The notes under the pieces were generated by a model. The model had not been told where the DNA came from, did not search any database, and saw only the letters and a list, made by a program, of their open reading frames with translations. Source: Umezawaea sp039922235 (GTDB lineage Bacteria > Actinomycetota > Actinomycetes > Mycobacteriales > Pseudonocardiaceae). From it: DNA of 33,387 nt. Position 1 is the stretch's first letter. The number at the start of each line of letters is the position of its first letter. The stretch is taken from positions 1-33,387 of the forward strand of contig JBDSAJ010000874.1 of assembly GCA_039922235.1 (NCBI GenBank), in the 5' to 3' direction. The position numbers were made by a program, and so were the translations under genes. Below are positions 1 to 8,012 of this stretch, one piece after another.

Positions 1-1668
1 AGCAACTACACGCTCCAGGGCGTTGCCACCCTGGACGAGGGCAAGCGCCAGGCCAGAGCGCTGTTCGGCGGCGCGAACGGCTCCTCCTGGGTGCAGTTCG
101 ACAACGTGCCGCGCCACCTGGGGACCAAGCTGCACGCGTGGGTCAGGGAGATCCCGTGGACCGGCCAGATCGGTGACTCGGCCCCGCCGCGGCTGATCAC
201 CGAGCAGGACGTGACCGTGCGGAACGGGTCCGTGTCCTTCGACTTCGGCGGCGCGCTGCCCTCGTTGAAGGAGTCGTCGGCCTACGAGGTCGTGCTGACC
301 CCGGCTGGTGGCGCCTCCCGGACCACGGTCACGCCGGACCTGTGGGAGGGCGGCTACGAGGCCGAGGACGCCAAGTACACCGGGTCGGGCTACAGCCGCA
401 ACGGGCCGGAGGGCTCGCCGTCGGACGTGTCCAAGTTCTACACCTCCGGCGGTTACAACGTCGGTGGGCTGCGCACCGGGTCGGACGGCGTGCTCGACTT
501 CAGCGTGGACGTCCCGAAGGCGGGGCGGTACGACCTGAGCGTGTTCGCCAACTCCCTCAACACCGACGCGCGGGTGAGTGAGCAGGGGCCGACCAACGTG
601 TTCGTGCGCGTGGACGGCGGCGCGGAACAGGAGCTGTTCCTGCCACTCGGCTACAAGTGGGTGGTCTGGGACCACGCTGACACCACGGTCGAGCTGACCG
701 CGGGCAAGCACGTCATCTCGCTGGCCGCGCGGAGCCTCGACGGCTCGAAGGCGACCAAGGGTGACGCGATCGTCGACCGCGTCACGCTGGCCCTGCCCAA
801 CCCCAAGGCGGCCAAGGTGGTCTACGAAGCCGAACTGGCCGAGTTGGCAGGCGCTCGCCCGGTCTACGACGCCGCACACGCTCGGTGCGACGTCTCCGGA
901 TCCGGCGTCGTGGACATCGCCAAGAACGGCACGGTGACGTTCTGGGTCTACTCGCCCGCCGACGCCGAATCCACCGTCGAGGTGCACACAACGGGCGGAC
1001 AGGCCGCACTCGCCGTGAACGGCAGGCAGGTGCTCAAGGTCGACTCGGGCTCGTCGAAGGTGGCCGTGTCCCTGTCCGGCGGCGTCAACAAGGTCACCGT
1101 CACCGGGAAGTCCCGCAGCACGCTGCTCGACCGGATCGAGGTCGAGCAGACCTCCGGCAGGCTGGCGGCCAAGACCTACGAAGCCGAGGCCGCCAGGCTC
1201 GCCGGCACGGCGAAGGCCTCGCCGTTCACGCTGGCGGGTGGAGGTTCGGCGGTCGAGGGCGTGGGCGGTGAACCGGGCAACGCCAACACCCTGACCTTCC
1301 AGGTCACGGCGGAGGAAACCGGCTCGTACGCCATGCGGGTGAGGTACGCCAACCGGGAGCGGTCCGAGGCCACGCACTACAACCCGGATCCGCTGGCGCA
1401 GCACGCCGACATCTCCGTCAACGGGGCAGGGGCGCAGCGGGTGCTGTTCCCGCACACCTTCCACGGCAACAACTTCTGGGAGATCACCGTCCCGGTGGAG
1501 TTGAAGAAGGGGAAGAACACGATTTCGTTCCGGTCGGAGGAACTGCCCAACTTCGACGGCACGACCTACGCGTCGGACACGTTCCCCGGCGCACTGCTGC
1601 GGTCCCGGTACGCCCCGATCGTCGACCGGATCACGATCGCGCGGTTCCACAGCTCCCGGCTGAGGTGA
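1..1668 (+). CDS. C-terminal part of a multi-CBM glycoside hydrolase-like protein (5' end outside window)
   Basis: The reading frame is open from base 1, so only the last 555 residues are present. Fragment residues 1-112 form a beta-rich segment resembling the C-terminal sandwich that follows the barrel in some actinobacterial retaining glycosidases; I cannot assign the catalytic family. Three carbohydrate-binding-like modules follow, each opening with a Y-E-A-E motif typical of CBM6/CBM35: about 113-265, 275-382 and 386-550. Each ends with a D-R-I/V-T/E motif, as expected for a Ca-dependent beta-jellyroll. A secreted polysaccharide-degrading or binding role is inferred from the modules and from the sugar-transport operon downstream. 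The stop is followed by a strong hairpin, so it is probably transcribed separately from the next operon. The catalytic half, signal peptide and start are not visible. Confidence 0.75.
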   Translation, partial: SNYTLQGVATLDEGKRQARALFGGANGSSWVQFDNVPRHLGTKLHAWVREIPWTGQIGDSAPPRLITEQDVTVRNGSVSFDFGGALPSLKESSAYEVVLTPAGGASRTTVTPDLWEGGYEAEDAKYTGSGYSRNGPEGSPSDVSKFYTSGGYNVGGLRTGSDGVLDFSVDVPKAGRYDLSVFANSLNTDARVSEQGPTNVFVRVDGGAEQELFLPLGYKWVVWDHADTTVELTAGKHVISLAARSLDGSKATKGDAIVDRVTLALPNPKAAKVVYEAELAELAGARPVYDAAHARCDVSGSGVVDIAKNGTVTFWVYSPADAESTVEVHTTGGQAALAVNGRQVLKVDSGSSKVAVSLSGGVNKVTVTGKSRSTLLDRIEVEQTSGRLAAKTYEAEAARLAGTAKASPFTLAGGGSAVEGVGGEPGNANTLTFQVTAEETGSYAMRVRYANRERSEATHYNPDPLAQHADISVNGAGAQRVLFPHTFHGNNFWEITVPVELKKGKNTISFRSEELPNFDGTTYASDTFPGALLRSRYAPIVDRITIARFHSSRLR

Positions 1669-1753
1669 TCCCGTGCCCGCCCAGCCGTCGAACCGATTCC
1701 TTCATGGCGTCATCCGGTGGCGAACCGTTCTGCTGAACGGGGCTTGACCGCTT

Positions 1754-1791
1754 CGCCCTGCCTCCGCCGCTCACTTGGCGGGGGCAGGGCG
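1754..1791. terminator. Strong intrinsic-type hairpin terminator
   Basis: Bases 1754-1768 pair with 1777-1791 to give a 15-bp stem with one T-G wobble and an 8-nt loop. There is no T-tract, which is usual for high-GC actinobacteria. It lies 85 bp after the stop of the CBM protein and about 50 bp before the next promoter, so it should separate the two units. Confidence 0.7.
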
Positions 1792-1841
1792 ATACCCACT
1801 GCCACCACCGAAAATCAACTGTTTCGGAATGGCTCCGAACC

Positions 1842-1870
1842 TTGTGCGCCCTCGATTCCGGCGCTAGCTT
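1842..1870 (+). promoter_or_regulatory. Probable sigma-70-type promoter of sugar operon 1
   Basis: TTGTGC at 1842-1847 and TAGCTT at 1865-1870 are separated by 17 nt, a good match to the actinobacterial housekeeping consensus. The operator at 1889-1904 lies just downstream, where a bound repressor would block initiation. An inverted repeat TTCGGA-N5-TCCGAA (1823-1839) abuts the -35 box. Confidence 0.5.
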
Positions 1871-1888
1871 CATCGCCACGACATCGTA

Positions 1889-1904
1889 GTCGAACCGGTT
1901 CGAC
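1889..1904. promoter_or_regulatory. LacI-type operator, perfect 16-bp palindrome
   Basis: GTCGAACCGGTTCGAC is a perfect palindrome with a central CG and AACC/GGTT half-sites, typical of LacI/GalR operators. It ends one base before the AGGAGA ribosome-binding site of the binding-protein gene (1905-1910). A 13/16 match occurs in front of the neighbouring LacI gene at 7755-7770, which points to that regulator as the ligand. Confidence 0.75.
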
Positions 1905-1916
1905 AGGAGAGCCATC

Positions 1917-3146
1917 GTGACCCGATCCCGCATGACCACCGGCCTGCTTGCGTTCGCCCTCACCGCGTCGCTGGCTGCCTGCTCCTCGAACAGCCCGGAG
2001 TCCGGCGCGGCCGCGGGCCCACTGACCCTCTGGGACCCCTACCCGCAGCTGGCCGCCGACTCCGACTGGGCCAAGGCCATCGAGGCCTGCGGTTCGGCGT
2101 CCGGTGTCAAGATCGAGCGGACCAGCCACGACACCACCGACCTGACCAACAAGGTGCTGCTGGCCGCGCAGCAGGACGCCGCGCCGAACGTGCTGGTGGT
2201 GGACAACCCCGTCGTGTCGACCCTGGCCGAGGGCGGGGTGCTCGCCACCACCGAGGACCTCGGGTTGGACACCTCCAAGGTCGAGCCCAACCTGCTCGAC
2301 GCGGGCAAGCTCAACGGCAAGACCTACGGCGTGCCGATCGGCGCGAACACCCTTGCCCTGTACTACAACAAGGCGATCCTGACCGGGGCCGGGGTGGACG
2401 TGGCCTCGATCCGCGACTGGGCCTCGCTCACCGCGGCGCTGGACAAGGTGAAGCAGTCCGGCAAGAAGGGCATCACCTTCTCCGCGGTGGGCACCGAGGA
2501 GGGCAGCTTCCAGTTCCTGCCCTGGTTCTGGGGATCCGGCGCGAAGCTGACCGACGTGGCCTCCGCGGACGCGGTGTCGGCGTTGGCGCTGTGGAAGGAC
2601 TGGCTGGACAAGGGCTACGCGCCCAACTCGGTCATCGGCAACACCCAGACCACCAGCTGGCAGGAGTTCGCCACCGGCGAGTTCGCCTTCACCGAGAACG
2701 GCACCTGGCAGCTGGCCAACGCCGCCAAGTCGGGCCTGGACGTCGGCGTGCTGCCCATTCCCGGCAAGTCGGGCGGAACCGCGCCCGCCCCCACCGGCGG
2801 TGAGTTCGTCACCGTGCCCGTGCGGTCCGACCGGTCCCGCGACAACACCGCCAAGGCCGTCGTCACCTGCCTCACGAGCGCGGAGAACGCCCTGACCACC
2901 GACACCGCGCTGTCCTACGTCTCGGCACTGCCCGAGGTGCAGGCCAAGCAGGTCGCCGCGAAGCCGGAGCTGAAGGCGTGGGTCGAAGCGGTCAAGGCGG
3001 CCAAGGGCCGCACCGGCGACAACCTGGGCACCAAGTACCCGCGCGTCTCGGAGCCGCTGTGGAACGCCGTGCAGGCCGCGCTGACCGGCGCCAAGTCGCC
3101 GCAGGAGGCGTTGACCGAGGCACAGGCCTCATCGGCGGCGAAGTGA
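1917..3146 (+). CDS. ABC sugar importer, solute-binding lipoprotein (family 1)
   Basis: This 409-residue extracellular binding protein delivers a sugar to the two permeases downstream. The GTG start is set by AGGAGA six bases upstream. The N-terminus is a lipoprotein signal peptide: basic start, hydrophobic stretch at residues 9-19, and lipobox L-A-A-C with the lipidated Cys at residue 22. The body has the usual SBP_bac_1 pattern: an early N-K-V-L motif, a G-V-P-I-G-A-N hinge-region motif, and an internal W-x-F-A-T-G-E-F-A segment followed by an E-N-G-T-W-Q sugar-site-like motif. Length is normal for CUT1 binding proteins. It is the first gene of an operon whose promoter carries a LacI-type operator. 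The ligand cannot be read from the sequence; the adjacent GH63/GH37-like enzyme suggests a glucose- or mannose-containing oligosaccharide. Confidence 0.9.
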   Translation: MTRSRMTTGLLAFALTASLAACSSNSPESGAAAGPLTLWDPYPQLAADSDWAKAIEACGSASGVKIERTSHDTTDLTNKVLLAAQQDAAPNVLVVDNPVVSTLAEGGVLATTEDLGLDTSKVEPNLLDAGKLNGKTYGVPIGANTLALYYNKAILTGAGVDVASIRDWASLTAALDKVKQSGKKGITFSAVGTEEGSFQFLPWFWGSGAKLTDVASADAVSALALWKDWLDKGYAPNSVIGNTQTTSWQEFATGEFAFTENGTWQLANAAKSGLDVGVLPIPGKSGGTAPAPTGGEFVTVPVRSDRSRDNTAKAVVTCLTSAENALTTDTALSYVSALPEVQAKQVAAKPELKAWVEAVKAAKGRTGDNLGTKYPRVSEPLWNAVQAALTGAKSPQEALTEAQASSAAK

Positions 3147-3148
3147 GC

Positions 3149-4117
3149 ATGCAAGCCCTGGAAACCCCGCAGGCCGCCACGACGCGGCCCACGGATCGCG
3201 GCAGGCCGGGCGGATCGGGACCCGCCCGGCGGTCGCGGTCGGCCCAGCAGGTGACGGCGTGGGCGTTCCTCGCGCCACTGGTGGTCTACCTGCTGCTGTT
3301 CTACGTCTACCCGCTCTACCGCAACGTCGACCTGAGCCTGCGCTTCTACACGGTGCGGTCGTTCATCCAGGGCGGCGCGGAGTTCGCCGGACTGGCCAAC
3401 TACGGCACGGTGTTCGCCGACCCGACGTTCCTCAAGGCGTTGGGCAACACGCTGGTGTTCACGGTCGTGTCCCTGGCGTTCCAGTACGGGATCGGGCTCG
3501 CGCTGGCGGTGTTCTTCGACCGCCACTTCCCGCTCTCGACCACGCTGCGCGCCCTGTTCCTGGTGCCGTGGCTGCTGCCGCTGATCGTGTCGTCCTCGAC
3601 GTGGGCCTGGATGCTCAACAGCGAGTCCGGGGTGGTCAACTCGCTGCTGTCCGTGGTGGGCATCGACCAGGTCAACTGGCTGACCTCACCGAGTTGGGCG
3701 CTCACCTCGGTGATCATCGCCAACATCTGGATCGGCGTGCCGTTCAACCTGGTGATCCTCTACAGCGGTCTGCGCTCGATCCCGGCGGAGGTGCACGAGG
3801 CGGCGGCCCTGGACGGGGCGAGCGGCTGGCAGCGGTTCCGCCTGATCACCTTCCCGCTGCTGCGACCGGTCTCGGCGATCACGCTGCTGCTCGGGCTGGT
3901 CTACACGCTCAAGGTCTTCGACATCATCTGGATCATGACCAAGGGAGGGCCCAGCGGCGCGTCCACGACGCTGGCGACCTGGTCCTACCAGCTCGGGTTC
4001 GGCAGCCCCGTGCCCCGCTTCGGGCAGGGAGCAGCGGTGGGCAACCTGCTCATCGTGTTCGCGCTGGTCGCCGGCCTCGTGCACATCCGGTTGCAGAGCA
4101 GGGGGGAGAGGCGATGA
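3149..4117 (+). CDS. ABC sugar importer permease 1 (CUT1, MalF-like)
   Basis: This is a 322-residue inner-membrane permease with about six hydrophobic segments. The EAA-loop signature (E-V-H-E-A-A-A-L-D-G-A at about residues 212-222, followed by F-P-L-L) is the contact site for an ABC ATPase. The N-terminus has an Arg/Pro-rich cytoplasmic tail of roughly 30 residues before the first membrane segment. I chose the ATG at 3149, two bases after the binding-protein stop; a GTG at 3143 overlapping that stop is also possible, and neither has a clear ribosome-binding site, so translation is likely coupled. It partners the next gene to form the channel. No ATPase gene follows, as is common for actinobacterial CUT1 systems that share one ATPase. 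Confidence 0.9.
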   Translation: MQALETPQAATTRPTDRGRPGGSGPARRSRSAQQVTAWAFLAPLVVYLLLFYVYPLYRNVDLSLRFYTVRSFIQGGAEFAGLANYGTVFADPTFLKALGNTLVFTVVSLAFQYGIGLALAVFFDRHFPLSTTLRALFLVPWLLPLIVSSSTWAWMLNSESGVVNSLLSVVGIDQVNWLTSPSWALTSVIIANIWIGVPFNLVILYSGLRSIPAEVHEAAALDGASGWQRFRLITFPLLRPVSAITLLLGLVYTLKVFDIIWIMTKGGPSGASTTLATWSYQLGFGSPVPRFGQGAAVGNLLIVFALVAGLVHIRLQSRGERR

Positions 4118-4920
4118 TCAGGTGGAAGACCGGCGTGGGGGTCTTGCTGACCGCGCTGATGCTGTTCCCGGTGTACTGGATGGTCAACGTCTCCCTCACC
4201 CCGACCGACCGGATGCGCAAGGACCCGCCCGACCTGGTGCCGCTGAACCCGACGTTCGACGGCTACCGCCGCGTGTTCGCCGAACAGTTGCCCTACCTGG
4301 GCACCAGCCTGGCCATCGGCCTGGCGACGGTGGCGCTCACCCTGACCATCGCCGCGCCCGCCGCGTTCGCGCTGGCCAAACTGCGGCCGCGGGGTGCCAA
4401 GACGCTGAACTTCGCGCTGCTGATCGCGCAGATGATCCCCGGCATCATCATGGCCCTGGGCTTCTACGGCGCGTACGTCAGCTTCGGCATCGTCAACCAG
4501 GCGTGGGGACTGGTGATCGCGGACTCGACCATCGCCGTGCCGTTCGCGGTGCTCATCCTCACCGCCTTCATGTCCGGCATCCCCGACGAACTGCTGCAGG
4601 CCGCGAGGATCGACGGCGCGGGGGCGCTGCGGGCGTTCCGGTCCATCGTGCTGCCGATCAGCCGCAACGGACTGGTGACCGCCGCGCTGTTCACCTTCCT
4701 GTGGTCGTGGTCGGACTTCATCTTCGCCTCCACATTGGACGGTGGTGGAACGCTGCGGCCCATCACCCTGGGCATCTACAAGTACATCGGCAACAACAAC
4801 CAGGAGTGGAACGCCATCATGGCGACCGCGGTGGTGGCATCCGTGCCCGCGGCCGTGCTGCTGATCATCGCCCAGCGATTCGTCGCGGCGGGGGTCACGG
4901 CAGGCGCGGTCAAGGACTGA
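4114..4920 (+). CDS. ABC sugar importer permease 2 (CUT1, MalG-like)
   Basis: This 268-residue permease forms a heterodimer with the preceding one. The ATG overlaps the previous stop by four bases (ATGA), and GGGGGGAG lies just upstream, so the start is well fixed. It has six predicted membrane segments, starting with one at residues 7-28, and the EAA loop (E-L-L-Q-A-A-R-I-D-G-A followed by V-L-P) at about residues 156-180. The C-terminus ends G-V-T-A-G-A-V-K-D, a tail typical of MalG-type CUT1 permeases and nearly repeated in the second importer of this window. The gene sits between permease 1 and the glycosidase at 4950 in one operon. Confidence 0.9.
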   Translation: MIRWKTGVGVLLTALMLFPVYWMVNVSLTPTDRMRKDPPDLVPLNPTFDGYRRVFAEQLPYLGTSLAIGLATVALTLTIAAPAAFALAKLRPRGAKTLNFALLIAQMIPGIIMALGFYGAYVSFGIVNQAWGLVIADSTIAVPFAVLILTAFMSGIPDELLQAARIDGAGALRAFRSIVLPISRNGLVTAALFTFLWSWSDFIFASTLDGGGTLRPITLGIYKYIGNNNQEWNAIMATAVVASVPAAVLLIIAQRFVAAGVTAGAVKD

Positions 4921-4949
4921 GCACCACTCCGCTGAGAGGAACCCCGCAC

Positions 4950-6671
4950 GTGACGACCACGACCACCGACCTGTCCTTCTCCATCACCGAAGTGCCGTTC
5001 AGCTGCGCCGGGTCGTGGCTCGACGTCTCGCCCGTCGTCGCGGAGAACCGGGTGGAGCGGGACCTGCACCTGGTGTCCCACCACACCGGCCTGCACGCGG
5101 TGCTCGCGCTCGTGCCGGTGCTGGCCGGCGGGCGTGCCGAGGTCGCGATCACCGCGTCCCCCGCCGTGCTGACGTGGACGAACGACCAGGGACGCGTCGA
5201 CCTGGCGTTCGAGACACCGGACACCATCAGGATCACCGGCACCGCACTGGGCCTGTCGCTGACGGCCGCGCACCCCACGCTCACCCCGTTCAGCGGCACG
5301 TACTTCTTCCACGACCCGGTGACCGGCGCGCACGTCTTCACCTCCTACGAGACAGGTCGGCGCTACCGGGTCACGGTGCTCGCCGGGACGGTCGAGGCCG
5401 TCGGCTCCGAGGCACTGGGCACGCACGAACGCGGCGTCGTGGTCTCGGCCGACGAGGGCTCCTGGGAGGTGGTCGTCGAGACCTACCGGACGTCGCGGCA
5501 GCCGTTCCGGTCCGCGAAGGGGTTCGACGAGGTCGTGCGGGACCGGGGCGCGCAGTTCGACGCCTTCCTCGACGCCGTCGCGCCGTGGCGCGACGGGTCG
5601 ACCCCGGCCGCCGCGCTCGCCGCCTACGTCCTGTGGTCGGCCACCGTGGACCCCGAGGGCTTCGTCCGCCGTCCCGCCGTGCTGATGTCCAAGCACTGGA
5701 TGGACAAGGTGTGGAGCTGGGACCACTGCTTCAACGCCCTCGCGCTGGCCGGTGGCGCCCCGGAACTGGCCTGGGACCAGTTCCTGACGCCGTTCGACCA
5801 CCAGGACGAGAGCGGCGCGCTGCCCGACTCGGTGACCCACTCCGAGGTCCTGCACAACTTCGTCAAACCCCCGATCCACGGCTGGGCGCTCGGGCAGTTG
5901 CGCGGGCGGCTGGTCCGGCCGCTGGACCGCGCGCAACTGGACGTCGCCTACCGCCACCTCGACGCGTGGACCCGCTTCTGGCTGGACCACCGACGGGCCG
6001 AGGGGCACCGCCTGGCGCACTACCAGCACGGCAACGACAGCGGCTGGGACAACGCCACCACCTTCGACGGCGGCGGGCTCGTCGAGAGCGCCGACCTCGC
6101 GGCGTTCCTGGTCCTCCAGATGCGCCAACTCGCCGCACTGGCCGACGAACTGGGCAAGGCGGAGGACGCGCGGGAGTGGGAGGCGCGAGCGGAGGACATG
6201 CTCGTCGCGCTGCTGGACGAACTGTGGGACGGCGAGCGGTTCGCCTCCCGCCACGCGATCACCGGAGCGCACCGCACCACCGACAGCCTGCTGGACCTGA
6301 TGGCCGTCATCCTCGGCGAGCACCTGCCCGAGGAGCACCGCCTGCGGCTCGTCGACCGCGTCGAACGCCACCTCGCCCACTCGGGGCTGGCCACTGAGCG
6401 GGCCGACTCGCCGCACTACGAGGACGACGGCTACTGGCGCGGACCGGTGTGGGCGCCGTCGACCGTCCTGATCGAGGACGGCCTGCGGCGCGGCGGGTCC
6501 ACCGAACTGGCGGACCTGGTCAGCACCCGGTTCCGCGAGGTGTGCGAGAAGTCCGGGTTCGCGGAGAACTTCGACGCCAGGACCGGGGGAGGCCTGCGCG
6601 ACCGCTCCTACACCTGGACCGCGGGCGCTTACCTGGTGCTGGCCGGGGACGCGGTCCGGCGTCGGTCCTGA
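4950..6671 (+). CDS. GH63/GH37-like (alpha/alpha)6-barrel glycosidase
   Basis: This 573-residue protein lacks a signal peptide and is probably cytoplasmic, acting on the sugar imported by the transporter before it. The first ~200 residues form a beta-sandwich; residues ~210-570 form an (alpha/alpha)6 barrel of the kind annotated as GH63, trehalase-like or MGH1-like. Recognisable motifs are W-S-W-D-H (D258), N-D-S-G-W-D-N (D367, the position of the general acid in GH37/GH63 enzymes), Y-W-R-G-P-V-W (around residue 496) and A-E-N-F-D-A-R-T-G (E539, the likely general base). These suggest an inverting enzyme, but substrate (glucoside, mannosyl- or glucosylglycerate, isomalto-sugar) is not decided by sequence. 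The GTG start has GAGAGGA nine bases upstream. It lies 29 bp after permease 2 and is the last gene of operon 1. Confidence 0.8.
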   Translation: MTTTTTDLSFSITEVPFSCAGSWLDVSPVVAENRVERDLHLVSHHTGLHAVLALVPVLAGGRAEVAITASPAVLTWTNDQGRVDLAFETPDTIRITGTALGLSLTAAHPTLTPFSGTYFFHDPVTGAHVFTSYETGRRYRVTVLAGTVEAVGSEALGTHERGVVVSADEGSWEVVVETYRTSRQPFRSAKGFDEVVRDRGAQFDAFLDAVAPWRDGSTPAAALAAYVLWSATVDPEGFVRRPAVLMSKHWMDKVWSWDHCFNALALAGGAPELAWDQFLTPFDHQDESGALPDSVTHSEVLHNFVKPPIHGWALGQLRGRLVRPLDRAQLDVAYRHLDAWTRFWLDHRRAEGHRLAHYQHGNDSGWDNATTFDGGGLVESADLAAFLVLQMRQLAALADELGKAEDAREWEARAEDMLVALLDELWDGERFASRHAITGAHRTTDSLLDLMAVILGEHLPEEHRLRLVDRVERHLAHSGLATERADSPHYEDDGYWRGPVWAPSTVLIEDGLRRGGSTELADLVSTRFREVCEKSGFAENFDARTGGGLRDRSYTWTAGAYLVLAGDAVRRRS

Positions 6672-6688
6672 GGGGAGTCCCTGCTCGG

Positions 6689-7699
6689 TCAGGTCCGGGG
6701 ACGCGGTGAGGTGCTGCTGCGCAGCGAGATCGGTGGGGCGAACAGCTTGTGCCGGGCCGGGGTGTCCGGGGCGGCGATCCGCTCCAGCAGCAGCTCCACC
6801 GCGTCCGTGCCCATCTCGACAGCGGGCACGTCGGCCGAGGTCAGGGGCGGGTGCAGGTCCTCGGCCAGGTGCCGGGCCACCACACCGATGAGCGAGAAGT
6901 CACCCGGCAGCCGCAGCCCGGCCCGGTGCAGGCCGCGCTGCACGCCCGCCAACGCCGCTTCGTTGATCGTCACCGCCGCTGTCACGCCCGGTGTGCGGAG
7001 CACCTCCTCCGCACACGCCTCACCGGCGGGCGCGTTGTCCGCGCAGCACACGGTGCTGCCCCGGACCCCCCGTTGCCCGGCGGCGGAGGTGAACCCGGCC
7101 AGCGCGCGCATCGCGGGGCCGTAACCGGAGGCCACCAGCTCGGCCGACCGGTTGATCAGCACGATCTGGTGGTGGCCCAGGTCCGCCAGGTGGTGCACGC
7201 ACCGGGAGATGAGTTCCTCGTAGTCGACGTCCACCCACCAGGACCCCTCCGGGTGCTCGACCCGGCCGATGGTGACGAAGGGCAGTTCCGACTGGCGCAG
7301 CCGGTCCACCCGAGGGTCGTCGAAGCGGACCTCCATCAGGATCACGCCGTCGACCCGCCTGCCACCCAGCAACCGCTCGAACGAGCGGTCGTGGTCACCA
7401 CCGCTCGGTGAGACGAGCACGTCCAGGTCGTGCACGGCCGCCGCTTCCACGACGCTGGCCACGAAGTCGAGCTGGACAGCGGTCAGCCGCCTGCCCGCGG
7501 GGGGCACCACCAGTCCGAGCGTGCGCGTCCGGCCCTCGGCCAACGCCCTTGCGGCCGCGTTCGGCTTGAAACCCAGCTCGGCGATCACGTCCTGGATCCG
7601 CCTCCGAGTCGCCTCGGACACCGTTCGCTTGCCGCTCAGCGCGTACGACACCGTACTGCGCGACACCCCGGCCCGCCGCGCGATCTCCCCGATGTTCAT
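6689..7699 (-). CDS. LacI-family transcriptional regulator 1
   Basis: This 336-residue repressor-type regulator has a helix-turn-helix at residues 1-25 (I-G-E-I-A-R-R-A-G-V-S-R-S-T-V-S-Y), a hinge helix containing A-R-A-L-A, and a periplasmic-binding-protein-like sensor domain from about residue 60. I chose the ATG at 7699 because GGAGGG lies just upstream and the HTH begins there; a longer frame from 7738 adds unrelated sequence. It is convergent with the GH63-like gene, 17 bp away. Its own promoter region carries an AACCGGTT operator, and a perfect version sits in front of operon 1, so it most likely represses operon 1 and itself and is relieved by the imported sugar. Residue 17 (LacI numbering) is Arg, unlike the Ala in the second LacI of this window. 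Confidence 0.9.
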   Translation of the reverse strand: MNIGEIARRAGVSRSTVSYALSGKRTVSEATRRRIQDVIAELGFKPNAAARALAEGRTRTLGLVVPPAGRRLTAVQLDFVASVVEAAAVHDLDVLVSPSGGDHDRSFERLLGGRRVDGVILMEVRFDDPRVDRLRQSELPFVTIGRVEHPEGSWWVDVDYEELISRCVHHLADLGHHQIVLINRSAELVASGYGPAMRALAGFTSAAGQRGVRGSTVCCADNAPAGEACAEEVLRTPGVTAAVTINEAALAGVQRGLHRAGLRLPGDFSLIGVVARHLAEDLHPPLTSADVPAVEMGTDAVELLLERIAAPDTPARHKLFAPPISLRSSTSPRPRT

Positions 7700-7750
7700 G
7701 CACCCTCCGCACTGCTCGGGCGTCCAACGGTAGAGCACGCCACGACGGTG

Positions 7751-7770
7751 ATTATGCCAACCGGTTCGAC
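7751..7770. promoter_or_regulatory. Operator and -10 box upstream of LacI regulator 1
   Basis: TGCCAACCGGTTCGAC at 7755-7770 keeps the full AACCGGTT core and one intact half-site (13/16 identical to the operator at 1889). On the minus strand it is overlapped by CATAAT (7756-7751), a 5/6 match to a -10 box, about 50 bp before the LacI ATG. Binding there would block the regulator's own promoter. I see no convincing -35 box. Confidence 0.6.
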
Positions 7771-7817
7771 AGTCGGGGGGAGCCGTGCGCCCACCGCCTC
7801 CGGGTCGTCACGCGCAG

Positions 7818-7930
7818 GTGGCCGGAGTCCGATGTGGACCGCGGCTGTCCGTGCGTCGGTCAGGACGGCGTGCCGGTCATCGAGTCCCCCCGGATCTCCA
7901 GGCGGCCCGCGTGCAGCAGGTTGTCGAGCT
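7818..7930 (-). pseudogene. Relic of the 3' end and terminator of a GH5-CBM46-like gene
   Basis: Bases 7821-7880 match 12357-12416 at 53 of 60 positions without gaps, a constant offset of 4536. The offset places TCA at 7860 exactly on the GH5 stop (12396). Read on the minus strand the relic ends G-D-S-M-T-G-T-P-S-stop, against G-T-S-V-T-G-T-T-S-stop in GH5. The hairpin after the stop is also retained in weaker form (7818-7848). Upstream of about 20 codons the similarity fades, and the frame runs into the exporter start, so no intact gene remains. The 5' limit given is approximate. It occupies the 313-bp gap between LacI-1 and the exporter. Confidence 0.5.
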
Positions 7931-8012
7931 TGCCCCCGCGCGGCGATATTCGATCGCTGTTACCCGGTCTTCTGGGGGAGCATGAGGTCGAGGTGCCCCC
8001 GGAGGGAGTCGG

